64,000 bases of DNA from Micromonospora sp. NBC_00389 (GTDB lineage: Bacteria; Actinomycetota; Actinomycetes; Mycobacteriales; Micromonosporaceae): the NCBI RefSeq assembly GCF_036059255.1, contig NZ_CP107947.1, forward strand, positions 1,364,001 to 1,428,000, in the 5' to 3' direction. The stretch's first letter is position 1. Each line of letters starts with the position of its first letter. Under the pieces are notes generated by a model. The model saw only the letters and a list, made by a program, of their open reading frames with translations. It ran no database searches and was not told where the DNA came from. Both the position numbers and the translations under genes were made by a program. This document shows, piece after piece, positions 49,582 through 58,648 of the stretch.

Positions 49582-51165
49582 ATGCGGGAGGACATGGGTG
49601 AGGTGACGGCAAGCCTCCAGCGCCCGGTAACCAACGAAGGCCGGAGCAAACTCGTGCGGCACGTCGACAGCTTCGAGATCCAGCCGCCGACACCGCCGTC
49701 GCACAACGGTGTCCCGCGGTCGGCATGGGCCAGGGCGCGACGCCGTGTCTCCCGCTGGCACCGCCCCTACACGGCGATCCTCCTGCTGCTCGACTTCGCC
49801 TCAGCGGCGTTCGCCAGCTGGATCGCGATCCAGCTCTTCGACCAGGCCGCCTCCGGTTTCAGCGGCACCCAGCAGGACCCGACCTGGTTCCACACCGTCT
49901 CCTACCTGCTGCTCCCGCTCGGCTGGGTGGTCACCCTCTGGAGCAACCGGGCGTACGACCGGCGCTATCTGGGGCTCGGACCCGACGAGTTCAAGCGGGT
50001 GATCCGGGCCGCGGTCACGGTCGCGGCCAGCGTCTCCTTCCTCGCCTTCGCCACCAAGACCGCGCTGTCCCGGTGGACGGTCGGCACGGCCCTGCTCGGG
50101 GCGCTGCTGCTCATCCTGTGGGGCCGGTTCGTGGCCCGCTGGGCGCTGCACTACATCCGCCGACGCGCCGGGCAGGCCGCGCACCGGATGGTGCTGGTCG
50201 GCACCCTGCCGGAGTGCCTGGAGGTCTACGCGGCGGTCACCCGCAGCCCGGCCGCCGGGCTGGTGCCGGTCGCCATCCACATCACCGACGGCTACGCGGC
50301 GGCCCGGGGGATGCCGACCCCGGTGCCGGTACACGCCGGCCGGGACGTCCTGGCCCTGGTCCGGGAGGTCGGCGGGGACACCATCGCGGTCTGCGGGTCG
50401 GCCAGCGCCGAGCCGGGCGAGCTGCGTCGACTGGCCTGGCAGCTGGAGGGCTCCGGGGTCGACCTGGTGGTCGCCCCACAGCTGACCGACATCGCCGGCC
50501 CCCGGGTGCACATCCGGCCGATCGAGGGCCTGCCCCTGCTGTACGTCGAGGAACCGACCCTCTCCGGGCCGGCGCTGCTGGCCAAGAACCTGATGGACCG
50601 GGTCGCCGCCGGCCTCGGCCTGCTGCTGCTGGTCCCGCTCTTCCTGGCCGTCGCCCTGGCGATCCGGATCTCCGACCCCGGACCGGTCTTCTTCCGCCAA
50701 CCCCGGGTGGGCCACGAGGGACGCACGTTCCGGGTGTGGAAGTTCCGGACCATGTACGTCGACGCCGAGGACCGGCTGGCCAGCCTGGTCGACCGGAACG
50801 AGACCGACGGCATGATGTTCAAGATGAAGGAGGACCCGCGGGTCTTCCCGGTGGGCCGCTTCCTGCGGGCCTCGTCGCTGGACGAGCTGCCGCAGCTGAT
50901 CAACGTGCTCTGGGGTGAGATGTCGCTGGTCGGGCCCCGCCCGTTGCCGGCCGACGACGGCGACTTCCTGGGCGACGTGCGCCGCCGGCTGCTGGTCCGC
51001 CCCGGCATGACCGGCCTGTGGCAGGTCTCCGGCCGCTCCGACCTGTCCTGGGACGAGGCCGTCCGGCTGGACCTCTACTACGTCGACAACTGGTCGCTGG
51101 CGTACGACCTGAGCATCCTGTGGCGCACCGTCGGAGTGGTGCTCGCCCGCAAGGGCGCGTACTAG
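49582..51165 (+). CDS. Polyprenyl-phosphate sugar-phosphotransferase (initiating glycosyltransferase)
   Basis: 527 residues read from ATG 49582; ATG 49594 and GTG 49603 are alternatives, and the GGAGG lies between them. Four N-terminal membrane helices, a cytosolic CoA-binding-like domain (HRMVLVGTLPECLEVY), one more helix, then the bacterial sugar transferase domain: RQPRVGHEGRTFRVWKFRTM, DELPQLINVLWGEMSLVGPRP and MTGLWQVSGRSDLSWDEAV. This is the WbaP/EpsE type that begins exopolysaccharide synthesis by moving a sugar-1-phosphate onto undecaprenyl phosphate. A nearby GT4 gene could add later sugars. Confidence 0.92.
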   Translation: MREDMGEVTASLQRPVTNEGRSKLVRHVDSFEIQPPTPPSHNGVPRSAWARARRRVSRWHRPYTAILLLLDFASAAFASWIAIQLFDQAASGFSGTQQDPTWFHTVSYLLLPLGWVVTLWSNRAYDRRYLGLGPDEFKRVIRAAVTVAASVSFLAFATKTALSRWTVGTALLGALLLILWGRFVARWALHYIRRRAGQAAHRMVLVGTLPECLEVYAAVTRSPAAGLVPVAIHITDGYAAARGMPTPVPVHAGRDVLALVREVGGDTIAVCGSASAEPGELRRLAWQLEGSGVDLVVAPQLTDIAGPRVHIRPIEGLPLLYVEEPTLSGPALLAKNLMDRVAAGLGLLLLVPLFLAVALAIRISDPGPVFFRQPRVGHEGRTFRVWKFRTMYVDAEDRLASLVDRNETDGMMFKMKEDPRVFPVGRFLRASSLDELPQLINVLWGEMSLVGPRPLPADDGDFLGDVRRRLLVRPGMTGLWQVSGRSDLSWDEAVRLDLYYVDNWSLAYDLSILWRTVGVVLARKGAY

Positions 51166-51203
51166 GGGTTGGCGCGCCGGGCCGGAGGGGCCAGGATCGC
51201 TGC

Positions 51204-52430
51204 GTGGGTGGCAACCTTTCCGCCGTCGTCGGCGTCGTCTCGCTGGTCACCGCGCTGACCGCGGCGCTGTTGGCCGTACTGCGGCTGCGAGCTCGCCGGG
51301 GCATCGCCACCGCCACCCAGCGGGCCACCTACGAGGTGCTGCACACCGCCGGGCTGGCGGCCGAGCCACTGCGGGCGGGGCTGAGCGCGGCGGGCGCGGC
51401 GAAGGCCGTACGCCATCTGCGCGCTCTGGTCGGCGCGGCCGGGCTGGCGCTCACCGACGCCGACGAGGTGCTCGCCCTCGACGGGCGCGGCGCGCACCAC
51501 GGCGAGCAACTGCTCACGGCGGCCCGGCGGGTGATGGACACCGGGCGCTCGACGGTGCTCGGTGAGCACGAGCTGAGCTGCGACCGGGTCGACTGCCCGG
51601 TCCGGGGGGCGGTCGTCGCGCCGCTGCACGGCGCGGACGGCCGGGTGGTCGGCGCGCTGGTGGCCATCGCCGACAGTCCGCCGGCGCCCGGGCTGGTGCA
51701 GGCCACCCTGGAGACCGCGCACTGGGCCGGCAACCAGCTCGCCCTGGCCGAGCTGGACTCGTCGCGGGAGCGGCTGGCGCGGGCCGAGATCCGGGCGCTG
51801 CGGGCGCAGATCAGCCCGCACTTCATCTACAACGCGCTGACCGCGATCGGCTCGTTCGTCCGCACCGACCCGGAGCGGGCCCGGGAGCTGATCCTGGAGT
51901 TCGCGGAGTTCACCCGGTACTCGTTCCGGGCGCACGGGGAGTTCACCACGCTGGCCGAGGAGCTGCGGTCGATCGACCGCTACCTGACCATCGAGCGCGC
52001 CCGGTTCGGCGACCGGTTGCAGGTGCGGCTGCAGATCGCCCCGGAGGTGCTGCCGGTGACGCTGCCGTTCCTCTGCCTGCAACCACTGGTGGAGAACGCG
52101 GTCCGGCACGGGTTGTCCCGCAAGCCGGGCACGGGCATGGTGAGCATCGAGGCCCGGGACGCGGGCGCCGAATGCCACATCACCGTGGAGGACGACGGGG
52201 TGGGAATGGATCCGACCACGCTGACCGCCGGCATCGCCGAGCTGGCCCGCAGCACCGGCGACCCGGGCGACGACCCGGGCCAGCACGTCGGCCTCTCCAA
52301 CGTCGACGAGCGAATGCGGTCGGTCTTCGGGGACCGGTTCGGCCTGGTCGTGGAGACCGGGTTGGGCTCGGGCACCAAGGTGAGCATGCGGGTGCCGAAG
52401 TTCCACCCCGGCGTACGGGCCGGATCGTGA
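51204..52430 (+). CDS. LytS/YehU-type sensor histidine kinase
   Basis: 408 residues from GTG 51204. One N-terminal membrane helix, a GAF-like segment with two cysteines (LSCDRVDCPV), then the His_kinase domain with LRAQISPHFIYNAL (phosphoacceptor His) and the ATPase domain (FLCLQPLVENAVRHGL; VEDDGVGMD; HVGLSNVDERM). It ends overlapping the next gene's GTG by four bases, so the pair is translationally coupled. LytS-type kinases respond to envelope or small-molecule signals; the two cysteines near residue 130 could sense redox or metal. Confidence 0.9.
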   Translation: MGGNLSAVVGVVSLVTALTAALLAVLRLRARRGIATATQRATYEVLHTAGLAAEPLRAGLSAAGAAKAVRHLRALVGAAGLALTDADEVLALDGRGAHHGEQLLTAARRVMDTGRSTVLGEHELSCDRVDCPVRGAVVAPLHGADGRVVGALVAIADSPPAPGLVQATLETAHWAGNQLALAELDSSRERLARAEIRALRAQISPHFIYNALTAIGSFVRTDPERARELILEFAEFTRYSFRAHGEFTTLAEELRSIDRYLTIERARFGDRLQVRLQIAPEVLPVTLPFLCLQPLVENAVRHGLSRKPGTGMVSIEARDAGAECHITVEDDGVGMDPTTLTAGIAELARSTGDPGDDPGQHVGLSNVDERMRSVFGDRFGLVVETGLGSGTKVSMRVPKFHPGVRAGS

Positions 52431-53215
52431 GCGAGCGACCCGGGTCGGCTGTGGTGAACGCGTCCGGATTTCTCCGCGTACTGGCGGTGGACGACGAGCC
52501 GCCGGCGCTCGACGAGCTGGCGTACCACCTGCGGGCTGACCCCCGGGTCGCCCGCCTGCACACCGCCGGGGACGCCACCGAGGCGCTGCGGCTGCTCCGC
52601 GACGGTGACGTCGACGTGGTCTTCCTGGACATCCGGATGCCCGGGCTGGACGGCATGGAGCTGGCCCGGGTGCTGCGCCGGTTCGCCCGGCCACCGGCGA
52701 TCGTGTTCGTCACCGCGTACGACGACGGCGCGGTGGATGCCTTCGACCTGGGGGCCACCGACTACGTGCGCAAACCGGTCCGTGCCGAGCGGCTGGCCGA
52801 GTCGCTGCGCCGGGTGATCGGCTCACGGGTGGTGCCGTCGCATCCGGCGGCGCTGGCCCGGGCGGAGGAGGACCCGACCATCCCGATCGAGTTGGCCGGC
52901 ACCACCCGGATGCTGCCCCGCTCGGCGGTGCGGTGGGTGGAGGCGCAGGGGGACTACGCCCGGTTGCACACCGCGGAGGGGTCGCACCTGGTGCGGGTCT
53001 CGCTGGCCACGCTGGCGGAGCGCTGGGCCGACGCCGGTTTCGTCCGGGTGCACCGGTCGTACCTGGTGCAGTTGAAGTTGATCGCGGAGCTGCGGCTGGT
53101 CAACTCCGGCTATGTGGTGGTGATCGACTCGACCGAGCTGCCGGTGAGTCGCCGGCACACCCGGGAGTTGAAGGACAAGCTGGTCAGGGCCGCGAAGCAG
53201 GACTGGAGTCGCTGA
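52427..53215 (+). CDS. LytTR-family response regulator
   Basis: 262 residues from GTG 52427, coupled to the kinase. Receiver domain: VDDEPPALDEL, phosphoacceptor VVFLDIRMPGLDGMEL, TAYDDGAVDAFDLGATDYV and the Lys of RKPVRAERL. The output domain is LytTR: LPRSAVRWVEAQGDYARLHT, FVRVHRSYLVQLKLIAEL and ELPVSRRHTRELK. It binds direct repeats in DNA. The regulated genes are not evident here; the sugar transferase just upstream is one possibility. Confidence 0.93.
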   Translation: MSERPGSAVVNASGFLRVLAVDDEPPALDELAYHLRADPRVARLHTAGDATEALRLLRDGDVDVVFLDIRMPGLDGMELARVLRRFARPPAIVFVTAYDDGAVDAFDLGATDYVRKPVRAERLAESLRRVIGSRVVPSHPAALARAEEDPTIPIELAGTTRMLPRSAVRWVEAQGDYARLHTAEGSHLVRVSLATLAERWADAGFVRVHRSYLVQLKLIAELRLVNSGYVVVIDSTELPVSRRHTRELKDKLVRAAKQDWSR

Positions 53216-53280
53216 TTCGGGAATGGGACGGCCACTCTCGTACGTTGTACGCTAGTCCGTACGACTTCCGGGAGGCCGCC

Positions 53281-53943
53281 GTGACCGAGACTCCGTTCGA
53301 CGCCGAGACCGAGTTCGACCGCCAACTCGACCGACTGGTTGAGCTGGGCTACCCCGCCCTCGCCGAACTGCCCGAGGCCGCCTTCCGCGGTCTGGTCGCA
53401 CCGCTGCGGGCCAAGGCGGTCGAGGGCGCCGCCGGCCTGCCCGCGCCCACCGACGCCCGGGTGCCGTTCCTGCTGGTCACCACGCGGGACCTGGTCGGGG
53501 TGGAGGCCCGGCTGGAGCTCACCACCCTGGCCGGAAAGCGCAAGCCCGGCATTCTCGACCGGCACTACGCCGAGGACGACCTGCCGCGCTTCGACCCGAT
53601 CAAGGAGTTGGAGGTGCCGGCCGGGCCGGCGTACCTGCTCTTCGACGTCGACCGGGGCGAGGAGTTCCGCAACCTGCCGCCCGCCACGGCCATGGAGGGA
53701 ATGACCGCCCAGGGTCGGCTGCCGCTCACCATCGACGAAGGGCTCGCCTTCATCACGCTGCACCCGGCCTCGCTGGCCAGCAACAGGTGCTTCTCGCTGG
53801 TCGGCTCCCGGTGCGGCGACAAGCGGGTGCCGGCGCTCTGGATCAGCCAGGGCGCGCCGAAGCTGGGCTGGTGCTGGTACGGCAACCCGCACACCTGGCT
53901 CGGCTCCGCCTCGGCCCGGCCGGAACGCATCGGCCTGGAGTGA
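53281..53943 (+). CDS. DUF5701 family protein
   Basis: 220 residues from GTG 53281, with GGGAGG upstream. A soluble protein of an actinobacterial family of unknown function. Conserved-looking stretches: LVTTRDLVGVEARLELTTLAG, GILDRHYAEDDLPRFDPI, LFDVDRGEEFRNLPPATAME and the final WISQGAPKLGWCWYGNPHTW. No catalytic pattern stands out. An inverted sequence (CGTACGTTGTACG...CGTACG) lies in its promoter, at about 53239-53262. It follows the LytTR gene by 65 bases, so co-transcription is possible but not required. Confidence 0.82.
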   Translation: MTETPFDAETEFDRQLDRLVELGYPALAELPEAAFRGLVAPLRAKAVEGAAGLPAPTDARVPFLLVTTRDLVGVEARLELTTLAGKRKPGILDRHYAEDDLPRFDPIKELEVPAGPAYLLFDVDRGEEFRNLPPATAMEGMTAQGRLPLTIDEGLAFITLHPASLASNRCFSLVGSRCGDKRVPALWISQGAPKLGWCWYGNPHTWLGSASARPERIGLE

Positions 53944-54028
53944 CCGCCAGGGTGCGCCGAGTCCATGGAGGATGGCCGTCCGGTCCGTAGCCATCGCTGG
54001 CGACCAGGCATGAAGCCGAGTTACCCGG

Positions 54029-54583
54029 TCAGAAGATGTCGGCCAGCGGAAGGGCGAGGGGAAACGGCTGCTCGGTGCGGTAGACCTCGCCGAGGAGAAC
54101 CGCCTGCTCGCGGTAACCGCCCGAGCCGTTGACCAGCACGGTCAAGGTCTGCTTAAGGGGTTCCACCAGCCAGTAGAGGGGAATGCCGGCCGCGGCGTAC
54201 TCGTGCCGTTTGAGCACCAGGTCACGGCCGGCATTGCTCGGCGAGATCACCTCCACGACAAGGAGCACGTCGGCGGGGTCGAGCGCGGCACCGCCGCTGG
54301 CCAGTGCGCTCTCATGGGCGACGAAGAGATCCGGCACGAAGTACGAGGAGCGCTTGGCGCTGACCCCGATGTCCTGCCCCACGAGCAGGCCGGCGGGGGC
54401 CTGCCGGTCGAGGATCCGACGGAGGCGGTTGGCGACCGCGCCGTGGAAGACGTCCGCATGGGGGGACACGAGCAGGCTCCCGTCGAAGATCTCGTAGACC
54501 TGGTCGTCCTCGGGAAGATCCTGGAGGTCGTCCACCGTCCAGGCGTCACCCCAGCCGGGCCGCCCAGGGTTCGTCACCGTCAC
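54029..54583 (-). CDS. Uma2 family endonuclease-like protein
   Basis: 184 residues with a GTG start. PD-(D/E)xK fold of the Uma2 (DUF820) family: YEIFDGSLLVSPHADVFHG, YFVPDLFVAHES (Asp), LLVVEVISPSNAGRDLVLK (Glu and Lys) and YAAAGIPLYWLVEP. These are abundant in Actinobacteria and cyanobacteria, often in multiple copies, with no established biological target. The catalytic residues look intact. It is convergent with DUF5701 and divergent from the response regulator, with the DnaA-box-like cluster between. Confidence 0.92.
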   Translation of the reverse strand: MTVTNPGRPGWGDAWTVDDLQDLPEDDQVYEIFDGSLLVSPHADVFHGAVANRLRRILDRQAPAGLLVGQDIGVSAKRSSYFVPDLFVAHESALASGGAALDPADVLLVVEVISPSNAGRDLVLKRHEYAAAGIPLYWLVEPLKQTLTVLVNGSGGYREQAVLLGEVYRTEQPFPLALPLADIF

Positions 54584-54621
54584 ACCTCCTCTCTACCGGC
54601 CCACCCTGACAGCTCGGTCGG

Positions 54622-54715
54622 TCGTCCACAACGAACCTCGGGTGTTCGCGGAGGCCGGCCGGCATGTCCACCGAGTTATCCACAGGCGTGACCCGTTCTC
54701 CACAGGTTGTTCACA
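54622..54715 (+). promoter_or_regulatory. Cluster of DnaA-box-like sequences
   Basis: TCGTCCACA at 54622-54630, TTATCCACA at 54676-54684, TTCTCCACA at 54696-54704 and TTGTTCACA at 54707-54715, all in the same orientation. The last three each differ by one base from the actinobacterial consensus TTGTCCACA, and TTATCCACA is also the perfect Escherichia coli consensus. The cluster lies just ahead of the response regulator start at 54761. Confidence 0.6.
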
Positions 54716-54760
54716 ACGCCACCCACCGATCTCCACGCCGGCTCCCTACAGTCAGGGCCT

Positions 54761-55438
54761 ATGAGGCAACGCCGGGTACTGGTGGTCGAGGACGAACGAA
54801 CCATTGCCGAGTCGGTCGCCGCCCGACTCCGCGCCGAGGGCTTCGCGGTGGAGATCGCGGCGGACGGCCCCAGCGCGGTCGAGCAGTTCCGCGCCGGACA
54901 GCCGGATCTCGTCGTCCTCGACGTGATGCTGCCCGGCTTCGACGGCCTGGAGGTGTGCCGGCGGATCCAGGCCGTCCGGCCGGTGCCGGTGCTGATGCTC
55001 ACCGCCCGGGACGACGAGACCGATCTGCTGGTGGGGCTCGCGGTCGGTGCGGACGACTACCTCACCAAGCCGTTCTCGATGCGGGAGCTGGCCGCCCGGG
55101 TGCACGTCCTGCTGCGCCGGGTGGAACGGGCCGCCGCGCCCGCACCACCCGCCATCCACCTCGGCGACATTGAGATCAACGAGGCCGAGCGGCGGGTCCG
55201 TCGGGCCGGCGCGGACGTACACCTCACGCCGACCGAGTTCGACCTGCTGGTCCACCTCGCCGGGCGGCCCCGCACCGTCCTCCCCCGGGAGCGGCTGCTC
55301 GCCGACGTCTGGGGGTGGGCCGAGGGGAGCGGCACCCGCACGGTGGACAGCCACGTCAAGGCGCTACGCCGGAAGCTGGGCGCCGACCTCATCCGCACCG
55401 TGCACGGAGTCGGCTACGCACTGGAGGTGTCGTCCTGA
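54761..55438 (+). CDS. OmpR-family response regulator
   Basis: 225 residues from ATG 54761. Receiver: VVEDERTIAESV, phosphoacceptor Asp in LVVLDVMLPGFDGLEV, LTARDDETDL and the Lys of YLTKPFSMREL. Output winged helix: LTPTEFDLLVHLAGRPRTVL and a C-terminal TVHGVGYALEV. It heads an operon with a histidine kinase and a DUF4173 membrane protein. The DnaA-box-like cluster in its promoter is unusual and may link it to replication or growth state; that is speculation from motifs. Confidence 0.94.
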   Translation: MRQRRVLVVEDERTIAESVAARLRAEGFAVEIAADGPSAVEQFRAGQPDLVVLDVMLPGFDGLEVCRRIQAVRPVPVLMLTARDDETDLLVGLAVGADDYLTKPFSMRELAARVHVLLRRVERAAAPAPPAIHLGDIEINEAERRVRRAGADVHLTPTEFDLLVHLAGRPRTVLPRERLLADVWGWAEGSGTRTVDSHVKALRRKLGADLIRTVHGVGYALEVSS

Positions 55439-56517
55439 GCGCCGTCCTGCTCGCTCGCCTGGACCGGGTGCTGGAACTGCTGCCCCGCCCGCTGGATCCG
55501 GTGCGCTCGATCAAGCTGAAACTGGGCGTACTGCTGGTCGCCTCCGGCGCGGCCGGGCTGGCGTACTTCTCGTACGGCATCGGTTGGCCGCCGCCGGTGA
55601 CCTCGGCGACCGCCATCGCCGTCGCCCTGCTCACCTCGCAGGTGCTCGCCCACGGGATGACCTCGCCGCTGCGGGAGATGACGGCGGCGGCCGGCGCGAT
55701 GGCCCGCGGTGACTACACCCGCCGCGTACGCGCCACCTCCCGAGACGAGGTCGGCGAGCTGGCTCAGGCGTTCAACAAGATGGCCGAGGACCTGCACGCC
55801 TCGGACCAGCGCCGACGGGAGCTGATCGCGAACGTCTCGCACGAGTTGCGTACGCCGATCACCGCGTTGCAGGGCGTGCTGGAGAACATGGTGGACGGGG
55901 TGGCCGCACCCGAACCCGCGGCGCTGCGCTCGGCGCTGTCCCAGACCGAGCGACTCGGACACCTCGTCGCCGACCTGCTCGACCTGTCCCGCCTCGATGC
56001 CGGGGTGGTCCCGCTGCGGCGGGTCCGCATCGACGTGGGGGACTTCCTCGACGAGGCGGTGGAGCACGCCACCGCGAGCGCTTGCGGCGCGGGGCTGGAC
56101 GTGCGCTTCCGGCTCCGCGAGCTGGCGGTGCCGCTGACCGTGCACGCCGACCCGTGGCGGCTGCACCAGGTGTTCGCGAACCTGCTCGACAACGCGGCGC
56201 GGCACAGCCCGCCCGGCGGCACAGTGCGGGTGAGCGCCGAGGAACACGCCGGCCAGCTTCGCTTCGAGGTGAGCGACGAGGGCCAGGGGATCCCACCGGC
56301 GGAGCGCTCCCGGGTGTTCGAACGGTTCACCCGTGGCGATCGGGCGGCCGGCGGCGGGACCGGACTCGGCCTGGCGATCGCCCGGTGGGTCGTTGAACTG
56401 CACGGCGGCCGGATCCGGGTCCTCGATCCCGCCGAACAGACCGGAGGCACCCAGCCCGGCTGTCGCATCCAGGTCACCATCCCCAGCGACGGGCCATACC
56501 GAGAAGAGGCCGCATGA
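55435..56517 (+). CDS. Sensor histidine kinase
   Basis: 360 residues. The likely start is CTG 55435, forming CTGA with the regulator's stop and preceded by GGAGG; GTG 55468 is the alternative. Two membrane segments with almost no external loop (LKLGVLLVASGAAGLAYF; SATAIAVALLTSQVL) suggest a membrane-sensing or partner-driven kinase. HAMP-like ARGDYTRRVRATSRDEVGEL, phosphoacceptor ANVSHELRTPITALQGVL, and ATPase motifs NLLDNAARH, SDEGQGIPPAERS and GGGTGLGLAIARWV are all present. The next gene starts inside its stop (ATGA). Confidence 0.9.
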   Translation: MSAVLLARLDRVLELLPRPLDPVRSIKLKLGVLLVASGAAGLAYFSYGIGWPPPVTSATAIAVALLTSQVLAHGMTSPLREMTAAAGAMARGDYTRRVRATSRDEVGELAQAFNKMAEDLHASDQRRRELIANVSHELRTPITALQGVLENMVDGVAAPEPAALRSALSQTERLGHLVADLLDLSRLDAGVVPLRRVRIDVGDFLDEAVEHATASACGAGLDVRFRLRELAVPLTVHADPWRLHQVFANLLDNAARHSPPGGTVRVSAEEHAGQLRFEVSDEGQGIPPAERSRVFERFTRGDRAAGGGTGLGLAIARWVVELHGGRIRVLDPAEQTGGTQPGCRIQVTIPSDGPYREEAA

Positions 56518-58604
56518 CCAGCCCTGGCAGCACCCACGTCCCGGCCGGCGACCCGCGACCTCCCGTTCCGGGCAGGCCCGGCCAGCCCTGGTTCGGCCCC
56601 GGCCCGGCGCTCCCGCCAGCGACCGGCCGGCCCCAACCCTGGCCCGCACCGCCGGTCACGCCCCGGCCACCCTCGCTGCTCGAACGTCGTTGGCCGGGGC
56701 CGTCCGGCGCCGCCCGCCCGGTGGTCCTGGCCGCGCTGACGGCGGCTGCGGCGATCGGTGCCTCGACGCTGTCGGTGGTTCGCCCCGGCGTCGGCTGGCT
56801 GGTGGCCGCGCTGGCCGCCACCGTCGCCCTCGTCACCGCCAGCGTCATCCGACCCGGGACGTCGCTGCGGGCGGAAATACCGCGACAGACCAGCTCTGGC
56901 GATTCGGCGGCGCGGGCCACGACCGCCGCACCCGACGCGGCCACGACCACCCCGGTCACCGCCACCACGCCACCAGCACCACCCACGACCGCTCCGCCCA
57001 CACCCCCCGGCCCGACCACGACCCTCACGCCTGCCCCGACACCCGCAGCGCCGCCGACCACCGCCGAGTCGCCGACGGCACCCGCCACCGTGACCGCAGT
57101 GCCGCCCAACACTCCCGGTCCGACCACGACAGCCGCACCACCGCCCACCGCAGCGCCGCCCACCACCGCCGAGTCGCCGACGGCACCCGCAGCCACCGCG
57201 ACCACAGCGCCGCCCACCACCTCCGGAGCGGCCACGACAGCCGCACCATCCACCACCGCACTGCCGCCCACGACCTCCGGATCGGTCACGACAGCTGCGG
57301 CGGCGGTCGCCCGTCCCGGTGCCACGGGGGCACCGGGGCGGGTGGCGGGGGCCGTCTGGGCCGCCGCGACCGTCGCACTGGTCGCGGTCGGCTCGGTCCG
57401 GGCCGCCGGCTGGCTCTTCGCGCTCTGCCTGATCGCCGCCGCGGTCACCGCGACGCTCGCGGTGACCGGCGGGCGAAGCCCGTTCGGGATGCTGGTGGCC
57501 GCGATGCTGCCGCCCGCCGCCACGGTACGGGCGCTCCCCTGGGCGGTACGCGGGCTGCGCCGCACCCGCCCGGCCGGCCCCGGGGTCGGACGCCTCCTGA
57601 CCAGCCTCGCGGTCTCGGCCGGGCTCCTGACACTGTTCGGTCTGCTCTTTTCCTCCGCCGACGCGGTCTTCGCCGACCTGGTCGCGGGTCTGCTGCCGGA
57701 CATCGCACTGGGCGGTGGCGTCGGCTGGCTGGCCCGTCTGCTGCTGATCGGCCTGGGCCTGCTCGGCGGCGCGTACCTGGTCAGCCGCCCACCCAACCTG
57801 GAAGGGCTGCGGGCGGCACCGACCCGACCGGCGCACCGGCTGGAGTGGACCCTGCCACTGGTGCTGCTCGACGCCCTCTTCGCCGCCTTCGTGTCGGTCC
57901 AGCTGACGGTGTTCTTCGGCGGCGCGGGGCACGTGCTGCGTACGGCCGGGCTCACCTACGCCCAGTACGCCCGCGGTGGGTTCTGGCAACTGCTCGCCGT
58001 CACCGCGCTCACCCTGCTGGTGATCGCGATCGCCGCCCGGCGGGCACCACAGTCCACGAGGGCCGACCGGCTGTTGGTCCGCGTGCTGCTCGGCACGCTT
58101 GCCGCGCTCAGTCTGGTCGTCGTCGCCTCCGCGCTCTACCGGATGCAGGTCTACGCCGACGCGTACGGTGCCACCCGGCTGCGGCTCGTCGTGGCGACCG
58201 TCGAACTCTGGCTCGGGCTGCTCTTCGTCCTGGTCGGGGTGGCCGTGGTACGGATGCGAGCCGACTGGCTGCCCCGGCTGGTGATCGGCACGGCGGTGCT
58301 GGCTCTGCTCGGGCTGGCGGTGGTCAACCCGGACCGGCTGATCGCCGACCGGAACGTCGACCGGTACCTGGAGACCGGCCGGTTGGACGTCGGTTACCTC
58401 TCCCGGCTCTCGGCCGACGCCGTACCGGCACTGGACCGGCTGCCCGAACCGATGCGGTCGTGCGCGCTGCGGGAGATCGCCGCCGAGTTGCCCCGGGACG
58501 GCCTCTGGGCCGCGAACCTCGGCCGGGAACGGGCCCGGCGGGAGCTCGGCCCGACCCCGGCGACCGCCAGCGTGACCGACTGTCCCGATCTGCGGCGCTG
58601 GTGA
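56514..58604 (+). CDS. DUF4173/DUF4153 membrane protein with Thr/Pro-rich insert
   Basis: 696 residues from ATG 56514, overlapping the kinase stop by four bases. The N-terminus is a Pro-rich cytoplasmic tail, then two helices. Next comes a 110-residue Thr/Ala/Pro low-complexity region (repeats of PTTAESPTAP and PPTTSG types) that contains identical 29-base DNA repeats at 57057-57085 and 57162-57190. The remaining 420 residues hold about ten helices with the DUF4173 core (DADAVFADLVAGLLPDIALG-like; YAQYARGGFWQLLAV; LYRMQVYADAYGATRLRL). Function unknown; possibly controlled by, or an accessory to, the upstream two-component pair. Confidence 0.85.
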   Translation: MTSPGSTHVPAGDPRPPVPGRPGQPWFGPGPALPPATGRPQPWPAPPVTPRPPSLLERRWPGPSGAARPVVLAALTAAAAIGASTLSVVRPGVGWLVAALAATVALVTASVIRPGTSLRAEIPRQTSSGDSAARATTAAPDAATTTPVTATTPPAPPTTAPPTPPGPTTTLTPAPTPAAPPTTAESPTAPATVTAVPPNTPGPTTTAAPPPTAAPPTTAESPTAPAATATTAPPTTSGAATTAAPSTTALPPTTSGSVTTAAAAVARPGATGAPGRVAGAVWAAATVALVAVGSVRAAGWLFALCLIAAAVTATLAVTGGRSPFGMLVAAMLPPAATVRALPWAVRGLRRTRPAGPGVGRLLTSLAVSAGLLTLFGLLFSSADAVFADLVAGLLPDIALGGGVGWLARLLLIGLGLLGGAYLVSRPPNLEGLRAAPTRPAHRLEWTLPLVLLDALFAAFVSVQLTVFFGGAGHVLRTAGLTYAQYARGGFWQLLAVTALTLLVIAIAARRAPQSTRADRLLVRVLLGTLAALSLVVVASALYRMQVYADAYGATRLRLVVATVELWLGLLFVLVGVAVVRMRADWLPRLVIGTAVLALLGLAVVNPDRLIADRNVDRYLETGRLDVGYLSRLSADAVPALDRLPEPMRSCALREIAAELPRDGLWAANLGRERARRELGPTPATASVTDCPDLRRW

Positions 58605-58648
58605 CCGCGACCGCTTGACAATCGCGCAGGGCGGGCGAGACTGCCGGG

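Noticed and set aside
54622..54715. Chromosomal replication origin
   Set aside because: Too few boxes, no AT-rich unwinding region, and no dnaA, dnaN or rpmH nearby.
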